NCBI RefSeq assembly: GCF_958295425.1
Contig: NC_081142.1
Coordinates: 28,375,651 to 28,439,650, forward strand
Length of the DNA stretch: 64,000 nucleotides
Reading direction: 5' to 3'
Source: Solea solea
Lineage: Eukaryota; Chordata; Actinopteri; Pleuronectiformes; Soleidae
Below the pieces are notes generated by a model, which saw only the letters and a list, made by a program, of their open reading frames with translations, was not told the origin of the DNA and did no database searches. Shown one piece after another: positions 28,539-51,475 of this stretch; the stretch's first letter is position 1, and each line of letters opens with the position of its first letter. A program made the translations under genes and the position numbers.

Positions 28539-30107
28539 ATGGAGGGTAGCGGCGACGTGTCTGGAGCGGCGGCGCGTCAACACTCAGACGGCGGTAAAGT
28601 GGAGGCCGGGGCGGAGTCCTGCGACAAAGGAAACTTCTCCGGCGCGGCCGAACCTCCTGGTCCAACACCCGCGACTCCCACCACTGAGTCTCCAGCAGGG
28701 GGCGTGTCGCTGAAAGTGGCCACGACCGTCCTGCACCCGGTGTGTCTGGGCGAGAGCCCGCTGGTTCTGCCCTTCCACCTGCAGATGGCCGGAGCTGCCA
28801 CGCCTCAGCTCGGCCAGATGGGGGCAGCGCCGTACTTGATCACAAGCCAAAATCCCGTATCTCTTCCTCTGGTCTTGGACCAGCAGGTCGTCCTTCCTCC
28901 TGGCGCCAACTGTCCGCCGCTGCCGCTCCAGAGCAGCGTCCTGTGCCAGAATCCGCTGGCGTTTGGTTTACCTCCCGCCGTGGACCAGAAGTCTGTGGGA
29001 CAAACGCAGGACGCTAACCTGCTCTCCCTCCTCCAGAATCCAGCTTTCGCCGCCATCTTGCAGGACCTCTTTCCTTCCCAGGCCACGCCCACTACCTGTC
29101 AGTCATCAGGCTCCACCTTCTTCCCTCTCCCTCCACTCACACCTCCCTACACCTCCCCTCTGGCCCCATTAGTCCCGCCAGCTACGCTACTCGTCCCCTA
29201 CCCGGTCATCATTCCCCTGCCGGTGCCTCTTCCGGTCCCCCTCCCCGTCCCCGTCCCTCAGACCGAGGACTCAAAGGGAAACGTTCCAAAATCAGTTTGC
29301 ACTGTGAGTAAAAGCACTCAGACTTCGCCTAAAGACACTACCTCTCCTTCGCTGTCTTCAAGCAGATGTATGCCGCTGTTCCAGCCACAGGATGTGTCCC
29401 CGTCCTCACTTCCTGTCGATGACGGACAAGTTTTAGATCTCTCTGTGAGGTCGCATCCGGTTGAACCGAAGCAGGAGTTTCCCAGCCTGCAGGTCCAGCA
29501 GGACAGCGTGCTGGACCTGTCAGTGCCCGGCATCCGGAGGAAGTGTGCTCAGTCCTGCGGCTCCGCCCCCTCACCGCGACGAGAATTCACGTTCCAGTCC
29601 AGTCAGGACGCGAGCGGCGCTTCCTTGTCCGTCGATTGCTCTCAGAGTTTAGATTCCAAACTTCTCAGCAGTCTGGCGTCGCTGGAGTTCAGCCGGCAGC
29701 ACAAGTGGGTGGTGGACAGTGGCGGGGGCGGAGCCTCGGGTTCTCTGGGCCAGGAGGCGTCGCTCGGCGGCGCCGGGAACCTGGAGATCGTCAGTACCTC
29801 GCAGACGGCCAAGGTCATCGTCTCCGTGAAGGACGCCATCCCCGCCATCCTGTGCGGGAAGATCAAAGGTCTGTCGGGCGTCTCCACCAAGAACTTCTCC
29901 ATTAAACGTGACGGCAGCCAGGGGGCGTCGCTGCAGCAGCTGTACGGCGTGACCGCGGCGGTGGCGGCGGGAGACGCGCCGTGCGAGCCCGGCGACAAAA
30001 AGATCCCAAAAAACAGAGCCATCAAAGTGAAGAAGGTGAGCTCGCAGGAGATCCACTTCCTGCCCATCAAGAAGCAGAGACTGGCGGCACTGCTGCCCAG
30101 GAAGTGA
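28539..30107 (+). CDS. rai2: RAI2, retinoic acid-induced protein 2
   Basis: One uninterrupted frame of 522 codons, close to the roughly 530 residues of mammalian RAI2. Family marks are LVPPATLLVPYPVIIPLPVP (a Pro/Val-rich run near residues 210-230), two VLDLS motifs at about residues 298-302 and 324-328, AKVIVSVKDAIPAILCGKIK, GLSGVSTKNFSIKRD, and the C-terminus SSQEIHFLPIKKQRLAALLP. RAI2 is a nuclear co-regulator known to bind CtBP through paired ALDLS motifs; here the first residue of both is Val. The acceptor at 28491 leaves a short 5' UTR. The ATG at 28539 is preceded by a six-codon upstream ORF starting at 28506. I chose 28539 because it is the first ATG in the long frame. RAI2 sits next to NHS in mammals too. 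Confidence 0.93.
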   Translation: MEGSGDVSGAAARQHSDGGKVEAGAESCDKGNFSGAAEPPGPTPATPTTESPAGGVSLKVATTVLHPVCLGESPLVLPFHLQMAGAATPQLGQMGAAPYLITSQNPVSLPLVLDQQVVLPPGANCPPLPLQSSVLCQNPLAFGLPPAVDQKSVGQTQDANLLSLLQNPAFAAILQDLFPSQATPTTCQSSGSTFFPLPPLTPPYTSPLAPLVPPATLLVPYPVIIPLPVPLPVPLPVPVPQTEDSKGNVPKSVCTVSKSTQTSPKDTTSPSLSSSRCMPLFQPQDVSPSSLPVDDGQVLDLSVRSHPVEPKQEFPSLQVQQDSVLDLSVPGIRRKCAQSCGSAPSPRREFTFQSSQDASGASLSVDCSQSLDSKLLSSLASLEFSRQHKWVVDSGGGGASGSLGQEASLGGAGNLEIVSTSQTAKVIVSVKDAIPAILCGKIKGLSGVSTKNFSIKRDGSQGASLQQLYGVTAAVAAGDAPCEPGDKKIPKNRAIKVKKVSSQEIHFLPIKKQRLAALLPRK

Positions 30108-30287
30108 CATCACACAGTGACATCACACGCCACACAGAGGGGGATTAAAGGGACAGTTGAGCCTTTCTGAATGTGGTCGTATGAGACGCTCACACATTAT
30201 CTGTGTTCAGGCGGAAAGATCACTTTAATCTTTTTAAATATTGATGTTGTTACAAATAAGGAATAACTTTGTTAGTACATTTATGAC

Positions 30288-30440
30288 GGCAGTGGATCAA
30301 CAGCTCCTGTGTGTGATGTAAAATCACTGATTTTCTCTTGGTGTGGGAGAGTGAGTGGTTTACAAACTTCACTTTCCTGTTTTGAGACGTGAACGTGCCG
30401 TTATGACGTCGCAGATTTAAACTGATGTAGATTTTGTTAA
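30288..30440. mobile_element. Fold-back element, right half
   Basis: It starts inside the inner arm (GGCAGTGGATCAACAGCTCC) and runs through the right arm to AAACTGATGTAGATTTTG. It lies in the putative RAI2 3' UTR. Confidence 0.8.
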
Positions 30441-32270
30441 GATCAGTTTTGACTCTGTGTCACGACCTCACACAACCACACTTTAGAAAGCGTGTACTAT
30501 CCCTTTATTCGTGGCCCACTCAGTAACATAAAACACATGTGGGGACTTAATTCCACTCAAACTCAAACCTGTTGTTTTTTATTTGGCAGCTAAAGGAAGA
30601 CGTTTCTCTTCTTTAAACACAAATGTGACCGTGACTCCATCATTAACACCATTTTCTTTTCTTTTTTTCTTTTGTGCACAAACAAAGACAGAAGTGATTT
30701 TAACGGTTGAAAACACGGGGAGGATTCCATGCTCTCTGATTGGCTGTTTCTTTTTTGACAGATTATTAAGGAAAAATCCACTTTGTTGTAATGTTGGGAG
30801 GAAAAAAATTCAGTCCAAATATGAGGTTTTCTGGATTGTGTCGCAGCGCGTGTTTGAACCCCCATAATCCCCCATAATCCCTTGCTGTTTCCAGTCGTGA
30901 AGTCGAGATAAAGAAAAAAATGTCCTTGTAAGGATGGATATCGTCAGCTGATGAAACGCCTGAACGTAGAGCTGTCACCTCACCACCAGAGGGCGGGCTC
31001 CACTGTAGGCTGAAGGCTCTGTTTTTAAAAACAAACCCGAATCTCGTAAAAACAGAGCCTTTTTAAAAAAGATTTTCGGTGAATGCTCTTCCGTAGAAAA
31101 AAATAATGGCTTAATTGAGAGATTTTTTTTCCGTACATTTGTTGCAGTTAACGTTAGCTTGTTATTAGAAACAGTTGTGGTTAGGCTCCGCCCCACAAGG
31201 TCAAACATGTCAGTGTGAAACATTAGTTCCTGTTTGGTGACATTTTTGATCGCAGTTTTGAATGTGGCGAGTTTCGTCAGGTGTTCGTTAATTTATTTCT
31301 TGTTTTTCCGACTAAGTGCACTTTGTCGTAGTTTAGTTAAAAAAAAAAGAAGTCCAGGCTGTTTATGCCAGGACTGACGCCCCCTTGTGTTCAGGGCATT
31401 GAGGGCGGAGCCACAGGGTTCGGGAACTGCTTGGAGAGGAAGCCCCTCCCCCAAGGACGGCTGACTTTTGTGTGTCATGAATTTGTTGTTTTTTTGCTGC
31501 GGCGTAGAAAGTTGAGCAACAGTTACAACTGAATTAGCAGTTAACCACCACCTAACTTTGAAAAATCAACTTATAAGAAATATCGCGGTTTATTTTATGT
31601 ACGTTTATTGCGATGTGAAAGCGAGGAGACGTTTATCCCAAAGTTCTCTCAAAGCTTGTCGACATGAATTTTTCAAACGTTTTTCCTGCCAGCATGGCGG
31701 AGTAAACAAATACAACTCACAGTATGACACATGAGTGGACACTGGAGTGATTGACAGCTTGTATTGTCCAATAGGATCCTGGCTACAGGTTAAAGGTAAA
31801 AAAACTGACATTAGTGATCAAAATGTGAATCTGGAAACAGAAGACTTTGTCCACTTTCAGACAGTCTGTGGTGGTTTCAGTATTCAAAGTGAATGAGCAG
31901 CATTTTATTTAAAGGAATCCCTCGTTACGCCCCCTGCAGGCCGACCTGCACCTGATAACAGACATTTATTGTTCTTCACTCACGTTTCTTTAATCCCACT
32001 GTGAGGGATTTCACCCTAATTTATTATTACAGGTATTATTCCTTTATTATTTATGGAGTGTGTGTGTGTGTGTGTGTGTGTGTTTTATAATGATGTGAAG
32101 TTAAAAACTCAAAGGTTGAAGTTCCCATGTTTGTCTTTTCTATTCAGAAAGTTTTTTTATTGTAAAAAAGAAAACAGAAACTAAACGTTGAGTGGTTTGT
32201 TTGACTTTTGACTCTTTGTCATTATTTAAGAAAAATAACAAAAAACAACATGAAATCAAGAATTTGTGAA
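30441..32270. other. Downstream of RAI2, probable 3' UTR and intergenic
   Basis: No coding gene. A TG tract lies at about 32056-32082. No convincing AATAAA with a GU-rich follow-up was found, so the RAI2 transcript end is unplaced. Confidence 0.4.
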
Positions 32271-33834
32271 TACAGTTTTTCTCGATTGCTAAGACACATT
32301 TCTTGAAAGCTGCTCTCCTTTTCTCTTAACTGTGAACACAAAAGCCAATTTTCAAGCTACATTCACAAAACCTCAGACTCTTCTTACAAAACCAAACTTT
32401 CACCTCAAAACAGTTCAATCTGTGCTCAAAACTGAACTATGTTGTCAAATCGTGCCCCGAGTCAATCAAAATTAAAAACACTACTGAACAGTCACTAAAC
32501 ACTAGGTAGAAAAATAGAAAACACAATGCTCAGGACATGAAGCTGGTGAAATAAATGTTTATTGTTCACTGTAGGCTAAATGCATGTTGCAAAACAAAAC
32601 ACCTGGGCATTTAGCACTTGTACAAAAAGACAAAAAACAGAAATCTTTACACGTAGCACTTGTAAAAACAAACAGAAATCTTATGCATTTGCCACTTGTG
32701 TACAGTAAGCCCATGTAAAATAAAGTACACAAATATACAAATAAGTGTATAACTCAGCCACATCATCATGTCTCCGTACTGGGTCAGGCCACAGGACTTC
32801 ATCCACATCACAGGCCACATGTTGTCTGTCCAGGCAACGGGGTAAAAACCTCTGGCATGCTGTATCCAGACTGTTTCATGCACAGTCTGACACGATCAAC
32901 AGTAGAGAGGCTGACACTGTTGATACCCTCAACATTTACATGGTCCTCAATGATCTTCTGCTGAATTTCACTCAGTTTAATGGCGTTGTTCTCACGGACC
33001 ATATCAACAATTAGGGTCTCTTGGTGTGGGGAGAACATAGCTGTCCTCCCACCCCCATGTGGCAGTCTTTCAATTCTACAACAAGAGAACATGCAGTTAC
33101 AAAAGATATACATGGAATACTAGGCCTACAAACAGTTAGACCAACCCTCCATTACAATACTACAGTACATTGGTACAGTGATGTACTGAAACATGTATTT
33201 ACTTACAGTATACTGTGGTACAGTATATAGTATGTCATACAGTAATTGCTGTCAACATTTACATACTGTACTATAAAGTCAAAAAAGGTAATTACCTGTT
33301 CTCTTCGGATTATTTTGGGATTATGGTGGACACAATGAATCTACTGATGTGTGGTTGTAGCCTTTGTCCGGCCTCCCTCATGCTCATACCATGGACAAGA
33401 ACATGGTCAATCACAGTCGCTCTGATTTCATCAGATATTACTGTTCTTTGTCTTCACTGACCACCTCGACCTCCTCTCACACAAACTCTTCCTCTCAGAT
33501 TTCTATCCATCATAGGGCCTCACAAACCAGTGCTCTCTGAACTGGCTTATATGTTCCCTCACATCATTAGCCACAAGTGTGAGTGTGATTTTGAGTTGCT
33601 GTGTTCACGTGGTGACACTTGTGCTCTAATTGTGTTTGACTTGTGTCACCTGTGCTCACCATTATGCAGCACAGGTGCATCACAATGAAAATGTGTTGGC
33701 AAGTTGTGTCTAAACAGGTGAAAAGTGCTTATGGTTTTGCCAAAAGAGTGATTGATTCAATCAGTGGCTTCAGGCAACTGAGCATTTGGTTCAGACAATA
33801 GGGTTTAGTGTTTTAGCAATTGACAAAAACTGTA
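32271..33834 (-). mobile_element. Tc1/mariner-type transposon, degraded
   Basis: The 1564-bp element has terminal inverted repeats TACAGTTTTTCTCGATTGC and, at the other end, TACAGTTTTTGTCAATTGC on the opposite strand. Both start with TA, the target used by this superfamily. The minus strand keeps parts of the transposase N-terminus: an HTH-like segment with RTVISDEIRATVIDHVLVHG MSMREAG-type sequence around 33520-33330 and MFSPHQETLIVDMVRENNAI around 33040. Stop codons break the first segment and the DDE catalytic part is missing, so it cannot move itself. Confidence 0.85.
32808..33520 (-). pseudogene. Tc1-like transposase N-terminus, broken
   Basis: Two blocks of helix-turn-helix type sequence remain, separated by an intron-like spacer. 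The upstream block has at least one in-frame stop and the downstream block reads 101 codons before losing similarity. No catalytic DDE region is present. Confidence 0.75.
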
Positions 33835-33876
33835 AAACACATTTTTCTGAATTGTAGTCAGCGCTGCCTGTGTTGT

Positions 33877-33895
33877 GAGCGCCCCCTGCTGCTGA
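33877..33895 (+). promoter_or_regulatory. CTCF-core-like motif, copy 4
   Basis: The same core with cctgtgttgt before it, between the Tc1-like element end (33834) and fold-back copy 6. Confidence 0.4.
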
Positions 33896-33944
33896 AAACC
33901 AGACTGAGACACAGGGCAGATTTAAGACTGTTAATAAAGTCTGC

Positions 33945-34318
33945 GTCAGCTTATGTCTCCGATGTCTACGTCACATGTTCACGTCTTTGTCTCACTGTGA
34001 GACAGACTTTACCAACAGGAAAGTGAAGTTTGTAAACTACTCACTCCCCCACACCAAAGTCCATCACACACACACACACACACACAGGAGTTGTTGATCC
34101 ACTGCTGCCTCCATCACTAAGTTCTTATGTCTTATTTTGTCAATTTGGCATTTGAAATCTTTCTCAGATTGACCTCAGTGACACAAAGTGACCACAGGCA
34201 GCAGAGGACCAGCAGCTCCTGTGTCTCCGCAGCTAAAATCACTGATTTTCTCTATGGACTTTGGTGTGGGAGAGTGAGTGGTTTACAAACTTCACTTTCC
34301 TGCTGGCAAACATCTTCA
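33945..34318. mobile_element. Palindromic fold-back element, copy 6
   Basis: Both arms and inner arms are present, with a CA expansion at about 34068-34087 in the inner segment. A CTCF-like site lies at 33877-33895 outside the left arm. Confidence 0.87.
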
Positions 34319-35084
34319 CAGTGACGTGGTAATGGGTAGAGACTTGTTTAGGAGGCGCTGCGTCACTAAAAAGACATTTTTAGGTGAAAAAAACACAGAA
34401 GAAAAAGGAAACGAGACAACGTGGTAAAACACGTATTGTTTATCTGGTGCGACATAACAGACAAGTGACTTTTCTGCGACACATTTTTCAAGTACTTTAA
34501 AGACGACGTACAAGAGGGGACAGCACTTGGATCCTGTGTTTGGACGCGATTATGGCACAAGAAGAAGAAATAAAGAAAAACGTCAGTTCGGGCCAATCTT
34601 CGTATAAACAGTGTGCTACAAAAGCTCGTACTAACAAGAGACGACGTTAACCTGAGAAATGTGTTCGGTAAAGCAAGGCAGACTCTAGTACTGCGAGGTT
34701 TTCTCCACTAAAATCACTACAGTTAAGTATATATAAAAAGAAAACGCAAAATGGAACCTGCCCCGCCCCCAGCCCCACCCCTTTATCTTCACATTTCTAA
34801 ATCATGTATATGATTATTTGTCCTTAAAATATTAAGTTTTTTTCTACAAAATGTACATTCTGTCGCTGATATTCATGGTTAAACCCATAAAACTGTACAC
34901 ATCCGTTTTCACTGCTGACAGTAAATGGAACGGCCCGACATGGATGTCGCATGTCGGACCACTGAGCTTAACTGTGACAGAGGAAGCCCTTAGACAAACA
35001 TCCTGCTCGCACTTCCTTTAACAAGTCTGTCCGTTTGAAATTTAATAAAAAAAAAAAAAACTATGTGAAAGGCTACTCTACACG

Positions 35085-36185
35085 TCATCCAGCAAGAGGC
35101 GACGCGGACTTCCGAAGTTACACGAGTGTCCGTCATGGCCGACTTCGTAGCACGAGTTGCTAACGTTGCTAAAGCGATAGCGATGTAGCATTTGTGGTTT
35201 GAGTTTTCGTTAAAAAAATTCAGTTTACAGCACACTGAAACTGTGAAATATTGCAATATTCTGCGTACATAATATTGCAAATACATACATTGCAATATCA
35301 TATTGTGACTTAAATACTGTGATAATATCACATCGTGGCATCTCTGGCGGGTTCCCACCCCTAGATGGCGATACAATTTATTGCGATATATTGCTATTTT
35401 GTTTTTACATTTTACGAAAAACTCACAAAGTCATCTGCATAAACAATAGTTTTCTTTGTTGAGTGAAGGGAAGATTCAAATGGCTGAAAGTCTGCTGCCA
35501 ACTAGTGGTTGGGGGCAAAACAAAACAAACAACAAAACAAACAAAAACGTTTTCAACTTCCTGTGTGCGCAATCTCATCGTGGTCATTTAATGTCTTAAT
35601 AAAATCAATTTCTTACATATATGCTTTACGTTTGAAGTAACGCAACTTTTCAACGAATAATTTTTTATTCCGTTATCACATTTCTATCACTTTAGCAACT
35701 CCAGCCTGACAACGTCGGCCATAGCGGTTGCTACTCTGGCAACATTTGAGAGCCCGCCTCCAGCACCAGACGTCTGACACGCCCACTTTCAAGTGTTAAA
35801 AGCATCTGTGCAGCGACGTCACCGAAGCACACCGGTTTGTGTGCAGCGTAGCTAATACATCTTGGCGAGGATCTTTGTAACGGAAACATTTAACACAACA
35901 AATCCTTTTACGAATAATTGTTTAAGAAATTATAATATTTCATTGTCGCATTTTATAACTTTAGCAACATTAGCAACTCTAGCCCCGACTACGTCGGCCA
36001 TGACGGTTGCTCCCCGTGACGGTAACATTTGAGAGCCTGCCTCCAGCACCAGACGTCAGACACGCCCACTTTCAAGTGATAACGAGGCGTGTACGATGTC
36101 CGCCTGCGTGAAGAATGTGCAACGTCACCGGAGCTAAGTCATACGTTTGCGTGCAGCGTAGCTAATACATCTTGGCGAGGAAACG
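35085..36185. repeat. Inverted and direct duplication in SCML2 3' region
   Basis: A block of about 215 bp at 35965-36182 (tttagcaacattagcaac, cgtcggccatgacgg, cgcccactttcaagtg, gcgtagctaatacatcttgg) is repeated directly at 35690-35870, period about 280 bp. Its first part appears inverted at about 35085-35180. Spacer sequence is AT-rich. It looks like a dispersed DNA-element family with local duplication. Confidence 0.7.
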
Positions 36186-36685
36186 GCGAAAAAACGGTGA
36201 TTCTTCACACGATACTGAGGGTTTAATGAAAAATAAGTGGAATGCACCGACCGGAGAGAAACGCCAACAAGGTCGGGCGTCAAAAACAGCAACGGTGGGA
36301 AACTTTCCAACTGGAAATATTCAATAGGAATAAAAACAACGTTACACGAAAAGAAAAAAAAAATGAATCTCCATCTTTGGGAATCAAATCCAGGATTTCA
36401 TGTCAGTTAAAAACAAAGCCACGCCTCCTCCACGTGCGTGCGTGAGCGTGCTGATGGATGTAAACACTGCGAGGATTCGCTCTTCCTTTGGGATTTCGGC
36501 GGCGGCGTCCGATGACAGGATGAGGTAACGTCAGCGCTGCGCAGCGAGCGTCCTCCGCTCTGGACGAAAGGTTTGAGCGTGTTCTCAGTCCGGAGAGACG
36601 ACAGGTTGAGTGCCCGCTTTGACCCACGGGTCAGCGTCCGAGCGCCCGCCTCCTGATTGGCTCACGGCGGCTCTGGGCGCTCCCG
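36186..36685. other. GC-rich stretch next to the SCML2 stop
   Basis: CpG-rich from about 36430 to 36685 (cggcggcggcgtccg, cgctgcgcagcgagcg). It lies directly after the SCML2 stop in transcription order, so 3' UTR is the simplest reading. I see no open frame with recognisable similarity. Confidence 0.4.
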
Positions 36686-47339
<10,654 letters not shown>

Positions 47340-47410
47340 GATGACAGACGACCAGTCGTGACACTCGTGTGAAAATCAAAGTGCGGGCGTGAAACCTGTG
47401 TGGGTTTGTC

Positions 47411-49629
47411 CTAAAATACAAAAAATAATCATCAAACACAATTACACAAAACACACTTCTCAGATTGTTCATCTTCTTAAATAGAGGTGGGTCAGAATAT
47501 GGACTCTGCACTCCTTGTGCAATAAAATAATCAATACTCCAGGGCAAATATTGATATTTTAATTAATAGTTTAAGGCACTCTAAAGTAAACAGTCCCTGC
47601 CAGTTTCACTCGCCGGACGTCAAGAAGTGTGGAGATTACGGCAGGGAAATGGTGGAGAAAGCTATGTTAAGAGATGCTCCGTCCACGTACAGTACATAGA
47701 CTTTATGACCTTTGACCTCTCTATGTTAGGTATAAATGGAGAAATCCTGCATTTGTAACTTTTCACGTTAACGTTTTGTTTCCTTCACTTAGATATCGTC
47801 TACCTGGTTTTCTCCATAAAACAAAGAAATCATTCAAACTGAATCATTCTGTGTTTGCGGACAAACACAACAACATTTAATTTGTCAGCACAGATTCTGT
47901 AATGAAGCCATGGTTCTCAAACTGTGGTATGTGTACCACCAGTGGTACACGAGTGCCCTCTGGTGGTACTAACTGTTCTACTGTATTATAGCAGAGTATA
48001 GGATCAGAGTGGAGCTGAGGGGTTTTGACTAGAATGTGAAGAAAATCAAACTAAAAACATATTTTAAGTTATAATTAGTCACTTTATCTCTCGCTCCATC
48101 TTAATATAATGTCACTATACCAGTGTGTGTAGTATTAACTTTTGTTATTGTTCATATATTAGCATTACCTTGAGAGCTCAATATTTTCTCAGGTGGTACT
48201 TGGTATAAAAGGTTTGAGAAATGTCATGTTTGCAATATGAATGTCACCGTATCTAAATATATGAATTTCTTCACTTTTTCCAAAGCAAGTTTGTCTTAAA
48301 TGTGTAATTAATTTTAAAAATACAACAAAAACAAACCAAGAACTGAACACATTAATGTACTCAACACAACAAATGACTTTTCTCTTTTCTTCTCAATGTA
48401 GAAAAATAAAGATATATACATACATATATATACATATATATATAAACACAAACATTCAAGTGGCAAGTTTGAGACCTGAGCTCAAAGCACTGTTAATGAT
48501 GTAGAAATGACTAAAATGGTTAATTAAGTAATAAAAATAATATTCTACTCACACTTGAAGCCACATGTCATTGAACTATGAGTACATTAAGACAACAATT
48601 GTACTTGAATCAAATTTAAAAAAGTAAAAGTAGTTTTTAGAGTTTAGACTAACAATTATTTAAAGGTTTACATCAAAGTAATAGCACTCCTCCTTCCATA
48701 GAAATAATAATTGTGTCACTGTGAATATCTAATTATATATATATATATTTTTGTTTAAATGTGTTATTAATTTAAAACAAACAAACATAAAAACCAAGAA
48801 CTGAACACATTAATGGCCAGATGATGTCCTGCAGCCCTACACTTATTTTGAAATTATTAAATTCAACATTTAATTATATATACGCTCGTCTTGTGTTTTA
48901 ATTACAGTTGTCTACATGTATATGTAATGTTTTAATTTAGATTTTGTTATTTACAGATTCAGTTTGCATCGTAAATGTTGTTTGTTGCGAGCTTATACAT
49001 CAAAACAAACACTATTACTTTGAAATGGTGTGCAATGTCATCCTAAATATTTGTAACTGCAAAATCATGATGGATTATCAAGATATCCTTTTAATTTCTA
49101 ATCACTAAACCGTTCATTTTCCCCCCGAATTGTTGGACTTTTTTCACTTGACCCGGTCCCTCCTGAGCGCTCCCAGGTCATTTTGAGTTTGAGGGCCCTG
49201 GTCTAAGACGTCCAGAGTAGCTCTGAAATGACAAATCACTTTTTCTGTTTTCTTTACAACTCCAGTGTTTGTGTGAGCGGGCTCGTCACATCACGTCACT
49301 ATTACAATTAACTTGGTCCAACGTGAGCTTAAAGAACGCGGAGGCGGCTTCACGGTGTACTTTAGTTTGTTTTTTAAGTGTAACGTAGAAAAATAAAGGC
49401 ATAATTCGAATATAAAAGTGAATTATCGCGGTTTGTGGCAGATAACCGGGGCCCAGTGTTGACACCTGGGACTGCTGCTGTTTGCTAGCTGCTGCTGCTA
49501 ACCTTTTAGCGCTGACGTGAACGCGCTCAGATCACTTTATCACACACAAACACACGCGAGACGTGTCGCGAGGCTTCAAAACACATTCTCCCCAAACTCC
49601 ACGATCATGTTTGCCCAAAAGAAACTTAC
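47411..49629. other. SCML2 5' intron
   Basis: AT-rich sequence between the proposed exon 1 donor and the start-codon exon. It holds a tatatacata microsatellite (about 48410-48445) and repeated phrases such as accaagaactgaacacatta (48330 and 48792), suggesting a dispersed repeat. No exon is supported. Confidence 0.5.
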
Positions 49630-49870
49630 GAGTGTCGACCGTTTTTCGACTGAAGATCCACTTTTCTCTATTCGTCAGCTGCCATTTTTCCCCCCATGTA
49701 GTGAATGTAAGTTATGCCGAAGATAGGTTTGTGCGGACAGAGCGCAAACACGGGGAGGCGGGACCGAGTGACGTAACAGCTCCGCGAGCCAATCAGCGCT
49801 CGCGCTTTTTATTCGCTCAGCCAATCGGAGGCGGGCTTTTGCGCGTGTCTTCCAGTCGACGCTGAGCTCA
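49630..49870 (-). promoter_or_regulatory. scml2: SCML2 promoter and noncoding exon 1 candidate
   Basis: This is a CpG-rich patch. On the minus strand a consensus donor GTAAGT begins at 49629, giving a candidate exon 1 that would splice to the acceptor at 47411. Upstream of it are two CCAAT boxes written on the plus strand (49789-49793 and 49821-49825) and a CRE-like TGACGTAA at 49769-49776. This fits a TATA-less promoter driving the minus strand. The start site is inferred. Confidence 0.55.
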
Positions 49871-50639
49871 TCTTGTGGGATTCTGGAAAGTAACACGAGT
49901 GATGCATCTTCACTTTCTCTCGTCTTCACGGGAGTATTTCTCACGTATCTCCTCTGTGGTTTAAAAAGAGAGAGAAGAGTTAATTTTAGGAAAGACAACA
50001 CAAACAAACAAACATAGAAACAGAAATGAAATACTGAGTCACAGAAACTCTGACTGTTCTTAGGAAAAACAGCTGCCTTTTTTACATTTACTGCGAAGGC
50101 CAAAAATATTCTGTAAAAAAATAAGAACTAAAATAAAAGTAAGAGTAAAAAGCAGAAAATGTGAAGCATAACATAAAGAAAGAAAGATCAGACATGTGGC
50201 CAGTTAAATTAATATCAGGTCAATAAAACCTAGAAATAAATATATTCAGTATACTAAGAAATTAGGACACCCCCATGAAAACTTTAATGAAAAGATATAA
50301 GACTAATTCACAAACTGCTAACTCAGCATTTCCAATCAATAATAATAAAGTTGTTTTATTTATCTATATTTTTTATTTATTTTTTGTTTTTGTTTTGGTT
50401 CTTGGGTGGAGGGGGTGGGAGAAGTTCCCTTAGTATTGTTAAAAAAGCACAACATTGTAATATATGATACTGTGTTGAATATTTCAATAAACACATATAT
50501 AAAAAACCAAAATAATAACAAAGTTGGAAACTCATAACTCAAATAAAACAGGAAAGATCTGATAATGCAAGGAGTAGACTGACCGCCAAATAATGAGCCA
50601 TTATCTATATTGCCCACAAATTGACTGCCAAATCATGAG

Positions 50640-50935
50640 CTGTTCTATATAATCGCCAACAACCTCCATCTTAAAAGACAGACAACAGAAATCCATTGAA
50701 CAGTGCCTATGTTCTTAAATTGTTACTGCGACCACAACTCCTGCACTTTATGTTTGTATAGTTGTACTCTTGTATTTCAATGTTTGTATTGTAGTTGCTG
50801 CCGTCCTGTTTTTTTATTTAACTATGATGTGTGCTGCTGCCTTTCTTGGCCAGGTCACCCTTGTGAAAGAGATCTTGATCTCAATGGGTCTTTTATCTGA
50901 TTAAATAAAGGTTCAAAAAAACCAAAAAAAAAACA
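50640..50935 (+). mobile_element. Retroelement 3' end fragment
   Basis: It ends with ttggccaggtcacccttgtg, aaagagatcttgatctcaat, an AATAAA and an A-rich tail at 50925-50935. This resembles the 3' end of a fish non-LTR retroelement. No coding frame is recognisable. Confidence 0.5.
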
Positions 50936-51291
50936 ACCTGACCGCCAAATAATGAGCTATTCTATACTTCCACGAAGATACTGCCTGCAAAATAATGATC
51001 TGTTGCATATCTGCCAATAGACTGTCTGTAAAATAGTGAGCTGTTCTATAAATCCACCAAGAGATTGACGGTAAAACAATGAGCTGTTCTAAACATCAAT
51101 CAACAGATTGACTGCCAAATAATGAGCTATTTCCTTACATCACCATAGGTCTGTCTGCCATATAATGAGCTATTTCCTTACATCACCAAAATACTGCATG
51201 CCAAATAATCAGCTGTTATCTTTATCACCAACAGGCTGCCAAATAATGAGCTACTGAAGATCCACCAAGAGATTGCCTGCAAAATCATAGT

Positions 51292-51475
51292 GTTTAGAAT
51301 TAAATTATATTAATCCCCTCTGCATTTGACCCATCCTAGAATTAGGAGCAGTGGGCTGCCACACTGGGTAGCGCCCAGGGTTGGGTACCCCAGCCCTTTT
51401 TGGCCAGGTGGGGATTTGAACCCGCGACTCTCCGGTTACAAGTCAAGTTCCCTTTCCACTTGGCCACGGGCTACC
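51292..51475 (-). mobile_element. tRNA-derived SINE
   Basis: Read on the minus strand, it begins GGTAGCCCGTGGCCAAGTGG (A box) and includes CGCGGGTTCAAATCCCC (B box GGTTCAAATCC), with a tRNA-like anticodon-arm segment CTTGACTTGTAACCGG. The tail runs through GGAGCAGTGGGC-like sequence in the plus sense. It is a SINE head, not a free tRNA gene, because the acceptor stem does not close and it sits inside the minisatellite. Confidence 0.65.

Noticed and set aside
29543..30113. Several frames on both strands within RAI2
   Set aside because: Shadows of the RAI2 coding frame in GC-rich DNA, without similarity of their own.
51411..51475. Possible tRNA gene on the minus strand
   Set aside because: A and B boxes are present, but the stem does not close and the sequence continues into a SINE body.
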